Below, piece after piece: positions 1-9,195 of a stretch of DNA of 64,000 nucleotides. The notes beneath the pieces are model-generated. The model made no database searches. It was given only the letters and a program-made list of their open reading frames with translations, and was not told where the DNA came from. The DNA is from JBBDWK01 sp040902885 (GTDB taxonomy: Bacteria > Acidobacteriota > Terriglobia > Bryobacterales > Bryobacteraceae), in the NCBI GenBank assembly GCA_040902885.1, contig JBBDWK010000077.1, forward strand, positions 31,585 to 95,584, in the 5' to 3' direction. Positions within the stretch are counted from its first letter, which is position 1; each line of letters starts with the position of its first letter. Made by a program: the position numbers and the translations under genes.

Positions 1-266
1 CTTTCTGCAGGGGCTTTGAGGGCTTTCAGCTCGGCCATCACGCCGCTGATCAGATCCTTGGCGTCGGTGATCGCTTTGGAGATCAACTGCACGTCCATGG
101 CGGGCTTGCCCGGGTGGCGCGCGCTGTGGCAATATACGCCGTGCTGCCCCACCAGAACCAGAGCGTCGGTCAGCACGTCGAGCGTCACCGCGAGGCGTCC
201 GCGCGGCTTCCCCATCATGAACTCGTACTTCTCCAGCTCCGCCCGGCGCTCGTCGTAAACCGTCAT
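1..266 (-). CDS. Hypothetical protein, C-terminus cut by window edge
   Basis: An open frame runs on the minus strand from an ATG at 266 to the left edge without a stop, giving 88 residues. It begins MTVYDERRAELEKYEFM, followed by a basic stretch and a helical segment rich in Val, Leu and Asp, and it ends in a Lys/Ala-rich helix. I do not recognise the family. The start lies 17 bp from the start of the divergent aminotransferase gene, so both promoters must lie in this short gap or inside the neighbouring gene. The frame has no obvious signal peptide or membrane segment. It could be a small cytoplasmic helical protein; confidence rests on the open frame and sensible codon use only. Confidence 0.55.
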   Translation of the reverse strand, partial: MTVYDERRAELEKYEFMMGKPRGRLAVTLDVLTDALVLVGQHGVYCHSARHPGKPAMDVQLISKAITDAKDLISGVMAELKALKAPAE

Positions 267-283
267 GCTTTATTCTAACGAGT

Positions 284-1423
284 ATGGCGTTTCCGAAGTG
301 GCCCGTATCGACCGAGCGCGAACTGGAGTTGCTGCGGGAGATTCTCGATAGCCCGCAGTGGGGCGGCTACCACGAGTTGGTCTCACAGTTCGAGAGGGAA
401 TTCGCCGCATTTCAGCATTGCACGCAGGGAGTAAGCGCGGCCAATGGAAGCGTCTCGCTGGAGATGGCCCTGGTGGCAGCCGGCGTATCGCCGGGGGACG
501 AAGTGATCGTTCCGGCAATCTCGTTCATCTCGACCGCGACGGCCGTATCCCGCGTGGGCGCCGTACCGGTTTTCGTGGACATCGAGCCCCTCAGCTTCAA
601 CATCGACCCCATTCGCGCCGCCGCCGCGCTCACCCCTAAGACCAAAGCCTTGATTGCCGTTCATTTCGGGGGGCCCATGGCGGACATGGACCATCTGGTT
701 GAGCTTGCGAAAATCGGCGGCCTTGCGCTCATTGAGGATGCGGCGCACGCCCACGGCTCGGAGTGGAATGGACGCAGGGCCGGCAGCTTTGGCATCGCCG
801 GATCGTTCAGTTTTCAGAATTCGAAAGTGATGACGGCCGGCGAGGGCGGCTTGATTGCGACCAACGACGCCGAATTCGCCGCACGCGTGCGTTCGCTCGG
901 GGATCAGGGCCGGCGGCCGGATGGCGGATGGTTCGATCATTACATTCTGGGAACGAATTTTCGTCTCACGGGCTTTCAGGCGGCCGTGCTGCTCGCGCAA
1001 CTCGAGCGTCTTCCCGGCCAGATTGCGCTGCGCAGCCGGAACGCCGGAGTGCTGCGCGCGGCGCTGGCCGAAGTGAAGGGCCTCATGCTCCAGGATGTAC
1101 CCGAGCAGGTGACGGCTAACTCCTGGTACTTATTTCTCGGGAGGATCGACGCCGCCGAGCTGGGCATGAATCGGGACAGTTTCCACAAGGCGCTTACGGC
1201 CCAAGAAATTCCCTGTACCCCATTCTATCCGCATCCTTTATACAAAAATCCGGTATTCGCGACACTCCCTCACCGCGTGGAGCCTTGCCCGAATGCGGAA
1301 GCTTCCATCTCGGACGCATTCTGGCTGCCCCACCGGGTGTTGATGGGAACGCCGCAAGACATGCAGGTTCTCGCGGAATTGATTGTTAGGTGCAGCGAAA
1401 AAGGCCTCGCGCGGCTCCCGTGA
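284..1423 (+). CDS. DegT/DnrJ/EryC1/StrS-family PLP aminotransferase
   Basis: This 379-residue protein has the layout of sugar aminotransferases (fold type I PLP enzymes) that act on nucleotide-linked keto-sugars. An N-terminal substrate-loop region is followed by the ANGSVSLEMAL cofactor-phosphate segment near residue 53. The motif EDAAHAHGS lies near 151 and holds the Asp that pairs with the PLP pyridine nitrogen. The motif SFQNSKVMTAGEGG carries the Schiff-base Lys at about residue 181. Length is normal for the family. The start is the ATG at 284, just after an AT-rich stretch; the gene stands alone and converges with the cupin gene. Related proteins can also be dehydratases (Lys replaced by His), but the Lys is present here. 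The actual sugar substrate cannot be told from sequence. Confidence 0.88.
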   Translation: MAFPKWPVSTERELELLREILDSPQWGGYHELVSQFEREFAAFQHCTQGVSAANGSVSLEMALVAAGVSPGDEVIVPAISFISTATAVSRVGAVPVFVDIEPLSFNIDPIRAAAALTPKTKALIAVHFGGPMADMDHLVELAKIGGLALIEDAAHAHGSEWNGRRAGSFGIAGSFSFQNSKVMTAGEGGLIATNDAEFAARVRSLGDQGRRPDGGWFDHYILGTNFRLTGFQAAVLLAQLERLPGQIALRSRNAGVLRAALAEVKGLMLQDVPEQVTANSWYLFLGRIDAAELGMNRDSFHKALTAQEIPCTPFYPHPLYKNPVFATLPHRVEPCPNAEASISDAFWLPHRVLMGTPQDMQVLAELIVRCSEKGLARLP

Positions 1424-1459
1424 ACCTGGACGCGGATAATAACGGCCGCCCGGGGCCGG

Positions 1460-1816
1460 CTATTTGTAGTGGATCTCGAATCGTTTGTTAGTGATGAACA
1501 ACACGGTCACGTCGCCTTCGGCAGTTGCGCCGTGTTCCATCGTCCCGCCTTCCGGGAACCAGACGAAGTGGCCCGGACCAAACGTTCCGGCATGAGTGGC
1601 CAGCGTTCCTTCGAGCACATACATCGCGTGTCCGCAGGGATGCGTGTGCAGCGGGTTGATCACCCCGGCCGGATACCGCACCAAGCGGAGTTCCATTCCG
1701 GTCTCCGGGTCCTCCAGCAGATTCTTTCGATATAGCGCCCGTCCGATCTTTTCGTTAAACCGCTCCTCCCAGGGAAGCGCCCGAGTGTCGATGGCTATCA
1801 GTTTCGCAGGTTCCAT
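1460..1816 (-). CDS. Cupin-domain protein
   Basis: A 118-residue single-domain cupin. The first cupin motif is visible as PLHTHPCGHAMYVLEG (His57, His59, His63 and Glu69), and a second motif around FPEGGTMEHG supplies a further His at 95. Together these give the usual metal-binding set. There is no signal peptide, so it should be cytoplasmic. Small cupins of this type are isomerases, dioxygenases or sugar-binding proteins, and the substrate cannot be deduced. It converges with the aminotransferase gene across a 36-bp GC-rich gap and has no operon partner. The ATG at 1816 is the only good start. Confidence 0.8.
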   Translation of the reverse strand: MEPAKLIAIDTRALPWEERFNEKIGRALYRKNLLEDPETGMELRLVRYPAGVINPLHTHPCGHAMYVLEGTLATHAGTFGPGHFVWFPEGGTMEHGATAEGDVTVLFITNKRFEIHYK

Positions 1817-2214
1817 AAAACCACTTTAGTTGCGAAAACCGTTAGCTACAAGCACTTGAGCGATTGACAGGGGCTTGCGTCAGAGGGTAGGCTTGGCGGA
1901 AGAATGGCCGGTGTGCGGCAATACGGCTCTATCTTCGTGCCTCTCCTCTTGGTTCTGGGAGCCGTCCCGTCGGCAGCGCAAACGGTGTACCTCGCCAGGA
2001 TGCTTGACCACTCCTGGTCACGCGGCCATATATGGTCACTCGCTGAACTGCCACTCCCTCCAAACTAGGCGCGCAAGTCATCGGCGAGCGAATCCTCTCA
2101 CCAGAAGATGACGTTGGCGTGACTCGTGCTCTAGGAGTTGCCGGCGCAGGCAATCGAACCAACGAACTCGAAATCAGGGGGCGCCCCAAGCAAACGAACT
2201 AAGGAGAAACGCAT
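1817..2214. other. Intergenic stretch with one weak small open frame
   Basis: About 400 bp between the divergent cupin and stress-protein genes. The only structured item is a short plus-strand frame at 1904-2068 that starts like a secretion signal. The rest contains no convincing gene, hairpin or repeat. The last 15 bases hold the strong ribosome-binding site (AAGGAG) of the downstream gene. Confidence 0.5.
1904..2068 (+). CDS. Possible 54-residue secreted peptide or remnant of an exported protein
   Basis: The frame opens with a textbook-looking signal peptide: a basic start (MAGVRQYG), a hydrophobic core (IFVPLLLVLGAV) and a cleavage-like PSAAQ. Only about 28 residues of low-complexity character follow before TAG. 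No ribosome-binding site is obvious. Two readings are possible: a real small secreted peptide, or the surviving 5' end of a decayed exported protein whose body was deleted. The downstream sequence in all frames shows no recognisable protein, which slightly favours a remnant. Confidence is low. Confidence 0.25.
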   Translation: MAGVRQYGSIFVPLLLVLGAVPSAAQTVYLARMLDHSWSRGHIWSLAELPLPPN

Positions 2215-2790
2215 ATGGCAGGAAAGAATACGGCAGCATTCGGCATCTATTCCAATCGGGTTCAGGTCGAGCAGGCAATTGACTCCCTTCTCGCAGCCAG
2301 ATTCAGGAATGAAGACATCTCGGTACTGTTCCCCGACAATCAGGGAACCAAAGACTTCGCACACGAGAAGAACACGAAGGCTCCGGAAGGCGCCACTGCG
2401 GGAGTAGGTGCGGGTGGAGCCATCGGCGGTACGCTTGGCCTCCTGGCTGGAATAGGGGCGCTCGCGATTCCAGGCCTCGGCCCATTTATCGCGGCGGGGC
2501 CGATCATGACAGCCTTGGCCGGTCTGGGTGTTGGAGGCGCCGTCGGCGGGCTGGTTGGGGCCCTGGTCGGTATGGGTATCCCGGAATATGAAGCGAAGCG
2601 CTATGACGGCCGCGTAAGACAGGGCGGCATTTTGGTTTCCGTTCATTGCGACAACTCGGAGTGGGTCGGGCGGGCGAAGGATATTCTGAAGCAGACTGGA
2701 GCCGAAGATGTCGCCTCTGCCGGAGAGGCAGGCTCCGACTACGGGAAAACGGACAAGCCTCTTCCCCGCATGGGCGCCAGCTCGATTTAG
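2215..2790 (+). CDS. General-stress-type membrane protein (YflT/GS17M-like N-domain, glycine-rich hydrophobic core)
   Basis: A 191-residue protein. The N-terminal 60 residues (starting near AFGIYSNRVQVEQAID) resemble the ferredoxin-like domain of general stress protein 17M/YflT, which senses or binds unknown partners. Residues about 64-125 form two glycine-zipper hydrophobic helices (GAGGAIGGTLGLLAG and GLGVGGAVGGLVGALVG), probably a membrane hairpin. The C-terminal third repeats a small alpha/beta segment (GGILVSVHC) and ends polar. Such proteins are common in acidobacteria and often stress-induced. The start is well supported by AAGGAG seven bases upstream of the ATG. No operon partner is seen. 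The exact function is unknown. Confidence 0.75.
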   Translation: MAGKNTAAFGIYSNRVQVEQAIDSLLAARFRNEDISVLFPDNQGTKDFAHEKNTKAPEGATAGVGAGGAIGGTLGLLAGIGALAIPGLGPFIAAGPIMTALAGLGVGGAVGGLVGALVGMGIPEYEAKRYDGRVRQGGILVSVHCDNSEWVGRAKDILKQTGAEDVASAGEAGSDYGKTDKPLPRMGASSI

Positions 2791-3205
2791 ACTCGGAAGG
2801 TTGGCCCTTGCGCTTCCCTAGCCGCGACGGCGGCGGCTGAAGCCGCCAAAAGCCTGTTGACAGGGAGCCGTGAACGTACGAAGGGCATTTCAATGTTTCT
2901 AACGCTGTATGTTTATTGTGCTTGTAATGTGGCTGCTGGGACTTCCGGAACATCCTTGGCTGCGCCGAAGAAGAGCAGCGTCAGGCGCGGCACGGGACAG
3001 CCCGGCGAACCCCTCATCGGAGCAACAACTAGTTGTAGCAGATAGCCGGCCCCTCATCGGACCACTGAAAACCCTCGCCCTTCCCTTGGCCGGCGACGGT
3101 CTGGTGCGCAATGTTGAAGAGACGGCAGCCGGCGGACGTCCTACGCCGAATTAAGCGCTGTCTTTGTGTCCCCTATCGCCAAAGTAAACGACTAAAGGAG
3201 AATCG
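2791..3205. other. Intergenic region with a small hairpin and traces of a decayed membrane peptide
   Basis: 415 bp between two same-strand genes. It contains a short GC palindrome (2832-2847). At about 2893-2960, two adjacent frames together read like the hydrophobic start of a tiny membrane protein (MFLTL in one frame, then FIVLVMWLLGL in the next). A plus-strand frame 2909-3154 (81 codons) continues from the second part, but after residue 15 it has no family character. I read this as a frameshifted remnant of a small one-helix membrane protein, at low confidence. The final 20 bases hold the AAAGGAG ribosome-binding site of the next gene. Confidence 0.35.
2832..2847. repeat. Short palindrome with GGCTGAAGCC core
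   Basis: GGCGGCT and AGCCGCC are arms of 7 bases around a 2-base loop. The core GGCTGAAGCC is the same one found in the larger palindrome at 5139-5166, so both may belong to one family of dispersed palindromic elements. Alternatively it is a terminator-like hairpin for the stress-protein gene, but no T-run follows. Confidence 0.45.
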
Positions 3206-3559
3206 ATGAACCACTTAGGTATTGCAGTTGTCGTGAGTATGCTCGGAGCAATGTCCGCTTTCGCCGCTGACCAGACCTGGACTGGGAAAATCAGCGACAG
3301 TATGTGCGGCGCGAAACACAACACCTCAGCCGAGCATGGCGGCAAGAAGATGTCCGATCGCGACTGCACTTTGGCCTGCGTGAAAGAGCACAACGCCAAA
3401 TACGTATTCGTCAGCGGCGGCAAGGTGTACAACGTCGGCAACCAGGACTTCGGGGCCTTGCAGGAGCACGCCGGTCACACGGTGAAACTGACGGGCGATA
3501 TGAGCGGCGACACCATCACCGTCTCGAAAATTGTCATGCCCGCCAAGAAGAAGAGCTAA
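3206..3559 (+). CDS. Small secreted protein, WTGKISDSMCG type (DUF5818-like)
   Basis: A 117-residue exported protein. Residues 1-21 form a clean signal peptide ending in AFAA. The mature part starts DQTWTGKISDSMCGAKH, a signature of small secreted proteins common in acidobacteria. It contains three cysteines (SMCG, DCTLAC) suitable for a disulfide or metal site. The C-terminal half is beta-rich (VKLTGDMSGDTITVSKI), resembling an OB-like fold for short ligands, and the extreme C-terminus is lysine-rich. A strong ribosome-binding site (AAAGGAG) precedes the ATG. Function is not known for this family. A fragment of a DUF1501 gene lies directly downstream on the same strand. Confidence 0.75.
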   Translation: MNHLGIAVVVSMLGAMSAFAADQTWTGKISDSMCGAKHNTSAEHGGKKMSDRDCTLACVKEHNAKYVFVSGGKVYNVGNQDFGALQEHAGHTVKLTGDMSGDTITVSKIVMPAKKKS

Positions 3560-3565
3560 TTTCGC

Positions 3566-3703
3566 GTGGCCGACGAGCCACTGTCTAACAGCCTGCGGGA
3601 CCAGTATCACTTGGACCACACGAAGCTGACCTTCTATCACAACGGCATTCAACGGCGGCTGACCGATGTGCATGGGCACGTGGTGCGCGATCTGTTGGCG
3701 TAA
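3566..3703 (+). pseudogene. C-terminal remnant of a DUF1501-family gene
   Basis: The plus-strand frame ending at TAA 3703 reads DHTKLTFYHNGIQRRLTDV and then HGHVVRDLLA. This matches the last 30 or so residues of the intact DUF1501 protein next door, which ends with DHTKLTYRHMGRDFRLTDV and SGSVVKKMLA. Only about 35 codons are recognisable, and there is no start or body. The fragment faces the intact gene tail to tail across 11 bp. It is therefore the end of a second, deleted DUF1501 gene rather than a new coding sequence. Confidence 0.75.
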
Positions 3704-3714
3704 CCCGGCCGATC

Positions 3715-5196
<1,482 letters not shown>

Positions 5197-5239
5197 TCTA
5201 CTGTATGCAGGCGGTTCATTTCTTTGTGACTCCCTAATA

Positions 5240-7840
5240 CTACTCCCGTGTTATGAACTCGTCGAGGTTGAGAAGGACGCTGGAGAGCGCCACCCAGGCC
5301 GCGGCGTCGCGGCGCTCGACGCCTTCGATCTCTATCGGGCATACCGACGCGGCACCCGCGGGGTCCGACTCGAAGATGGACTTCTGCTTTTCCAGGTAAG
5401 CCAGCAGCCGCTCGGATTCGCGCGCTCCAGGCGGCCGGGCCAATGCGATCTCGAAGGCATGCGCCAGGCGATCCGCGAAGTTCGGGCCGCGCGTTCGAAG
5501 CACCCGTATCGCCAGCCCCTGAGCGGACTGGAGAAACAATGAGTCGTTGAGCAGATTGAGCGCCTGCAAGGGCGTGTTCGAGCGCCGGCGGCGGCTGCAG
5601 GCGACGTGCGAGTCCGGCGCGTCGAAATTCATGAGCTGCGGATGCGGCGCGGTGCGCTGGAAGTGCGTGTAGAGGCCCCGGCGGTAGCGGTCCGGTCCCT
5701 CGCTCTCCACCCACTTCCCGGAGTTGGCGTAGGTCAGCTCGGATACGCCCTTGGGCTGCGCCGGTTTCACGCTGGGGCCGCCGATGGCGGTGTTGAGCAA
5801 CCCGCCCGCGGCCAGCGCGGAATCGCGCACCAGCTCCGCGGAAAGGCGCAGGCGCGACTGCCGGGCGAGCAGAGCGTTGTCGGGATCGCGCGAATCGAGC
5901 TCGGGCCGAGCTTTGGATGACTGGCGGTAGGTTGCCGAGGTCACGATCAGCCGGTGCAGTTCCTTCATGCTCCATCCGCCGTCCATGAATTCCGAAGCCA
6001 GCCAATCCAAAAGCTCGGGATGCGACGGCTTCTCGCCCTGCGTGCCAAAGTCTTCCGATGTCTGCACCAAACCGCGTCCGAAGAGTTCCTGCCAGGCGCG
6101 ATTCACAACTACGCGCGCCGTCAGCGGATTGTCGCGCGAGGCGATCCACCGTGCCAGCGCGAGCCGCGCCGGACCGGCCTGGGCATTGGTCTGGGGAAGG
6201 GCCGCGGGAAGGAAGGCGGGCGTTCCCGGCTCCACTTCAATGCCGGGATTCCGGTAATCGCCGCGCACGTAGAGAAAATTCTTCGGGGGCTGCGGATTCT
6301 CCGCCATCGTCTGCGCCTGGCTCAGGGCGGGAAAATCCGCGTCCATGGCTTGGAGTTTGGCGCGCAGCTCTTTGAATTTGGCTACCAGCTCCTGGTCCTT
6401 GGCGAACTTCGGGCCGGAGGATCGTATGAAGTAGTCCGTGAGGCGAATGGCGTCCTCGCGGCTGCGTTTGGCGGGCTCGGCGTGCAGCAGTTTCTCGGCG
6501 TTGTCCAGCATGGCCCGCATGGACGTGCAGGCGAAATCCCAGTCCAGCCGCTTGCCGGGGTTGGCGAGCGCTTCGCGAATGTTCGCTTCCCAATCGGCCT
6601 GGAAGCCGGCAATGCCATACTCCTCCAGCAGCTCGCGGCGCTTGCGGTCGTATTCGGGCCGCGCCGCCAGATACGGTCCCAGCTCGCCGGGCATGGGAGC
6701 GTCGATGTTCTCTTCGTCCGCGCTCGCGAAGAATGCGAACATCTTGTAGAAGTCCTTCTGGCTGATGGGATCGTACTTGTGATCGTGGCACTGCGCGCAG
6801 CCCACGGTCAGGCCCAGCCAGACCGTGCCGACCGTGCCCGTGCGGTCCACCAACTGCTCGAAGCGGATCTCGGCGCGCGATACGCCTGCTTCGCGGTTGG
6901 TCAGCGTATTGCGATGAAATCCCGTAGCGACGCGTTGCTCCACGGTTGCTCCTGGAAGAAGATCGCCGGCAATCTGCTCGACCGTGAAGCGGACAAAAGG
7001 CATATCGCGGTTGAGCGCATTGATCACCCACTGCCGGTAGCGCCAGGCGTGCGGGCGTGCCAGGTCTTTCTCGTAACCGTCGCTGTCGGCATATCGTGCG
7101 AGATCCAGCCAGTGGCGGGCCCATTTTTCGCCGTAATGCGGCGACGCGAGCAGCCTCTCCACCACGCGCCCGTAGGCATCCGGCTGCCGGTCGTTGAGAA
7201 ACGCGGCAACATCCTGGGGAGTCGGCGGCAATCCCGTCAAGTCCAGAAACACGCGGCGCAGCAGCCCTCCGCGGGAGGCCGCCGGGGAAGGGTTGAGGTT
7301 TTCCGATTCCAGTTTTGCGAGAACAAATGCATCGATGGGGTTGCGAACCCACGAGGCGTTTTTCACCGCGGGCGCCTGGGAACGCCGGATAGGCTGGAAG
7401 GACCAGTGCGACGAGCGCTTGGACTTTGATTCTTCGGATGTTGCGGCGGGCGTTGCGGAGCCTTTCGCGCCCTGATCGATCCAGGCCCTCAGTATGCCTA
7501 CTTCTTCGGCAGTGAGCCGCGTGCCCGATGGAGGCATGGGAAGCACATCTTTGAAGCCGGCGACACGGTGGATCAGCCTGCTCCCGGCGCTGTCGCCGGG
7601 CAGAACGGCCTTGCCCGAGTAGCCTCCCCGCAGAACGGCATCGTGCCCGTCGAGGCGTAGTCCGTTCATCTGCTGGGCCGTTCCGTGGCAGGCGGAGCAA
7701 TGCTTACGGAACAGAGGCTCCACGTCGCGGGCGAATTCGATCTGCTTTGTGGACGGAGGGGGCAATTCCTGGGATTGCGGAAGGCCCGGACCGGGGAGCG
7801 CAAGCAGCAAAAAACCCGCGGCGAATACATGCCTGCTCAT
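5240..7840 (-). CDS. PSD1 / planctomycete cytochrome C domain protein (DUF1549, DUF1553)
   Basis: A secreted 866-residue protein. Residues 1-22 (from ATG at 7840) are a signal peptide. A haem-c motif CSACH at 48-52 starts the planctomycete-type cytochrome domain. DUF1549 follows, with GLPPTPQDVAAF, HWLDLARYADSDGYEKD and a second haem-like motif CAQCHDHKYDPI. DUF1553 forms the C-terminal part (VVVNRAWQELFGRGLV, SHPELLDWLASEF and the RRRRSNTPLQALNLLND segment). These proteins are paired with DUF1501 proteins, as here (20 bp apart), and are thought to act at the cell surface in polymer degradation or electron transfer; the reaction is not known. An in-frame upstream ATG at 7942 would add 34 residues before the signal peptide and is rejected. 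The gene is divergent from the PNPOx-like gene 23 bp away. Confidence 0.9.
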   Translation of the reverse strand: MSRHVFAAGFLLLALPGPGLPQSQELPPPSTKQIEFARDVEPLFRKHCSACHGTAQQMNGLRLDGHDAVLRGGYSGKAVLPGDSAGSRLIHRVAGFKDVLPMPPSGTRLTAEEVGILRAWIDQGAKGSATPAATSEESKSKRSSHWSFQPIRRSQAPAVKNASWVRNPIDAFVLAKLESENLNPSPAASRGGLLRRVFLDLTGLPPTPQDVAAFLNDRQPDAYGRVVERLLASPHYGEKWARHWLDLARYADSDGYEKDLARPHAWRYRQWVINALNRDMPFVRFTVEQIAGDLLPGATVEQRVATGFHRNTLTNREAGVSRAEIRFEQLVDRTGTVGTVWLGLTVGCAQCHDHKYDPISQKDFYKMFAFFASADEENIDAPMPGELGPYLAARPEYDRKRRELLEEYGIAGFQADWEANIREALANPGKRLDWDFACTSMRAMLDNAEKLLHAEPAKRSREDAIRLTDYFIRSSGPKFAKDQELVAKFKELRAKLQAMDADFPALSQAQTMAENPQPPKNFLYVRGDYRNPGIEVEPGTPAFLPAALPQTNAQAGPARLALARWIASRDNPLTARVVVNRAWQELFGRGLVQTSEDFGTQGEKPSHPELLDWLASEFMDGGWSMKELHRLIVTSATYRQSSKARPELDSRDPDNALLARQSRLRLSAELVRDSALAAGGLLNTAIGGPSVKPAQPKGVSELTYANSGKWVESEGPDRYRRGLYTHFQRTAPHPQLMNFDAPDSHVACSRRRRSNTPLQALNLLNDSLFLQSAQGLAIRVLRTRGPNFADRLAHAFEIALARPPGARESERLLAYLEKQKSIFESDPAGAASVCPIEIEGVERRDAAAWVALSSVLLNLDEFITRE

Positions 7841-7863
7841 AGTTTGCTTTAATTCTAACAAGG

Positions 7864-8313
7864 ATGAAGCCCGAGCTCCCCCTTTCCGGCGAAGAGACGC
7901 TGAAGCTGGCGCTGGCCGTGGTGAAGGCGGACCCCTTTCCAATGCTCGCCACCGTCGGCAACGGCCAGCCGGGTGTTCGTCCCGTATCGCCGGTGCGGAC
8001 CGAGGGGTTCACGGTGTACGTAGCGTCCTTGCGCAGCTCCGGCAAGACCGCCGAGATCGATGCCAACCCGCGCGTGGAGCTGTGCTATCTGACCAAAGAC
8101 CACGACCAGGTGCGCATCACGGGCATCGCCGAGCTGGTGACCGGCGGCGCGGTGCGCCAGTCCATATGGGATGAGAACCCTCTGCTGCGCGCCTACCTGA
8201 AAACCATCGACAACCCCGAGTTCCTCTTGTACAGGATTACGCCCGGCCGAGTGCGCTACATGCGCGAGTGGGCGTTGGCGTATCATGAAGTGGATTTGAA
8301 GGAGCCAATATGA
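7864..8313 (+). CDS. Pyridoxamine 5'-phosphate oxidase-family flavin protein
   Basis: A 149-residue split-barrel protein of the PNPOx-like family, which binds FMN, F420 or haem. Recognisable features are the first strand pair (FPMLATVGNGQPGVRPVSPV), the SSGKTAEIDANPRVELCYL segment that normally contacts the cofactor phosphate, and the RITGIAELV strand. It is shorter than true PdxH and lacks its C-terminal substrate segment. It is therefore a general-stress/flavoredoxin type rather than a vitamin B6 enzyme. It overlaps the following isomerase gene by four bases (ATGA), so the two are translated together. It is divergent from the PSD1 gene with only 23 bp between starts. Confidence 0.8.
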   Translation: MKPELPLSGEETLKLALAVVKADPFPMLATVGNGQPGVRPVSPVRTEGFTVYVASLRSSGKTAEIDANPRVELCYLTKDHDQVRITGIAELVTGGAVRQSIWDENPLLRAYLKTIDNPEFLLYRITPGRVRYMREWALAYHEVDLKEPI

Positions 8314-9179
8314 ACCGCCGCAACTTCTTTAAGAGCATTCCCGCCGCCGCATTGCCCTTGGGCCTCACTGGCGCACCCGCTGCCGGCGCCGCGCGTCTGC
8401 GCTCGGCCATTTGCGCCTACTCGTTCCGCGAGCAGTTAAAGAACAAGACGATGAGCTATGACGACATCGTCAGGCTGGCGGTGGAGACGGGCATCGACGG
8501 TCTGGACCTTACCGTCTACTGGTTCCCCAATACGTCGGACGAATTTCTCCTTCCGCTGCGGCGCCTGGCGTTTCGCAACAGCGTCGATCTTTACAGCATC
8601 TCCGTCCGGACGGAGATGTGCCGGCCGACGCCCCAGGAGCAGGCGGCCGAGGTGGCGACAATCAAGGGTTGGGTGGATGCGGCGGAGAAGCTGGGCGCGG
8701 GACACATCCGCGTGTTCGGCGGCAGGGTTCCGCAAGGGGCGACGGACGAGCAGGCCGCGGACTGGTGCGCGGAGGTTTTGAAGCGCGGCGGCGAGTATGC
8801 GGGAAAGCACGGGGTGATTTTAGGCCTCGAGAATCACGGCGGCATCACCAGCCGCGCGGAACGGATCATTCAGATTGTGAAGAAGGTGGACTCGCCTTGG
8901 GTGGCGGTGAATCTGGACACGGGCAATTTTAATAGCGACCCATGGACACAGATCGAGATGTGCATCCCACACGCGGTAAACGTGCAGGTAAAGGCGGAAA
9001 TGCGCGGCCCGGACGGCAAGAAGGCGGCTGGCGACTGGGAGCGCGTGACCCGGATGCTCGTAAAAGGCGGATATCGCGGCTACCTGGCCTTGGAGTATGA
9101 AGCGGCGGAGCCGGCGCCAACAGCGGTGCCAAGGCTGGTGCGGCAGCTTCACGCCCTGACGCGGAAGTATTCGGCGTAG
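8310..9179 (+). CDS. Tat-exported sugar phosphate isomerase/epimerase-like TIM-barrel protein
   Basis: A 289-residue protein. The start MNRRNFFKSIPAAALPLGL is a twin-arginine signal, so the product is probably periplasmic. The body is an AP-endonuclease-2/xylose-isomerase-like TIM barrel. It shows GIDGLDLTVYWFP early, a metal-ligand Glu in ILGLENHGG, and further ligands in VNLDTGNFNSDP and ALEYEAAEPAP at the last strand. Many acidobacteria and planctomycetes carry exported members of this family with unknown sugar substrates. It is translationally coupled to the upstream PNPOx-like gene. A cytoplasmic inositol-catabolism role is less likely because of the Tat leader. Confidence 0.87.
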   Translation: MNRRNFFKSIPAAALPLGLTGAPAAGAARLRSAICAYSFREQLKNKTMSYDDIVRLAVETGIDGLDLTVYWFPNTSDEFLLPLRRLAFRNSVDLYSISVRTEMCRPTPQEQAAEVATIKGWVDAAEKLGAGHIRVFGGRVPQGATDEQAADWCAEVLKRGGEYAGKHGVILGLENHGGITSRAERIIQIVKKVDSPWVAVNLDTGNFNSDPWTQIEMCIPHAVNVQVKAEMRGPDGKKAAGDWERVTRMLVKGGYRGYLALEYEAAEPAPTAVPRLVRQLHALTRKYSA

Positions 9180-9195
9180 CCGTGGCAGGCCCGTT

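Noticed and set aside
5954..7429. A 491-codon open frame on the plus strand over the PSD1 gene
   Set aside because: It is antisense to a gene with clear domain motifs; GC-rich third positions keep the antisense frame open. It contains no domain of its own.
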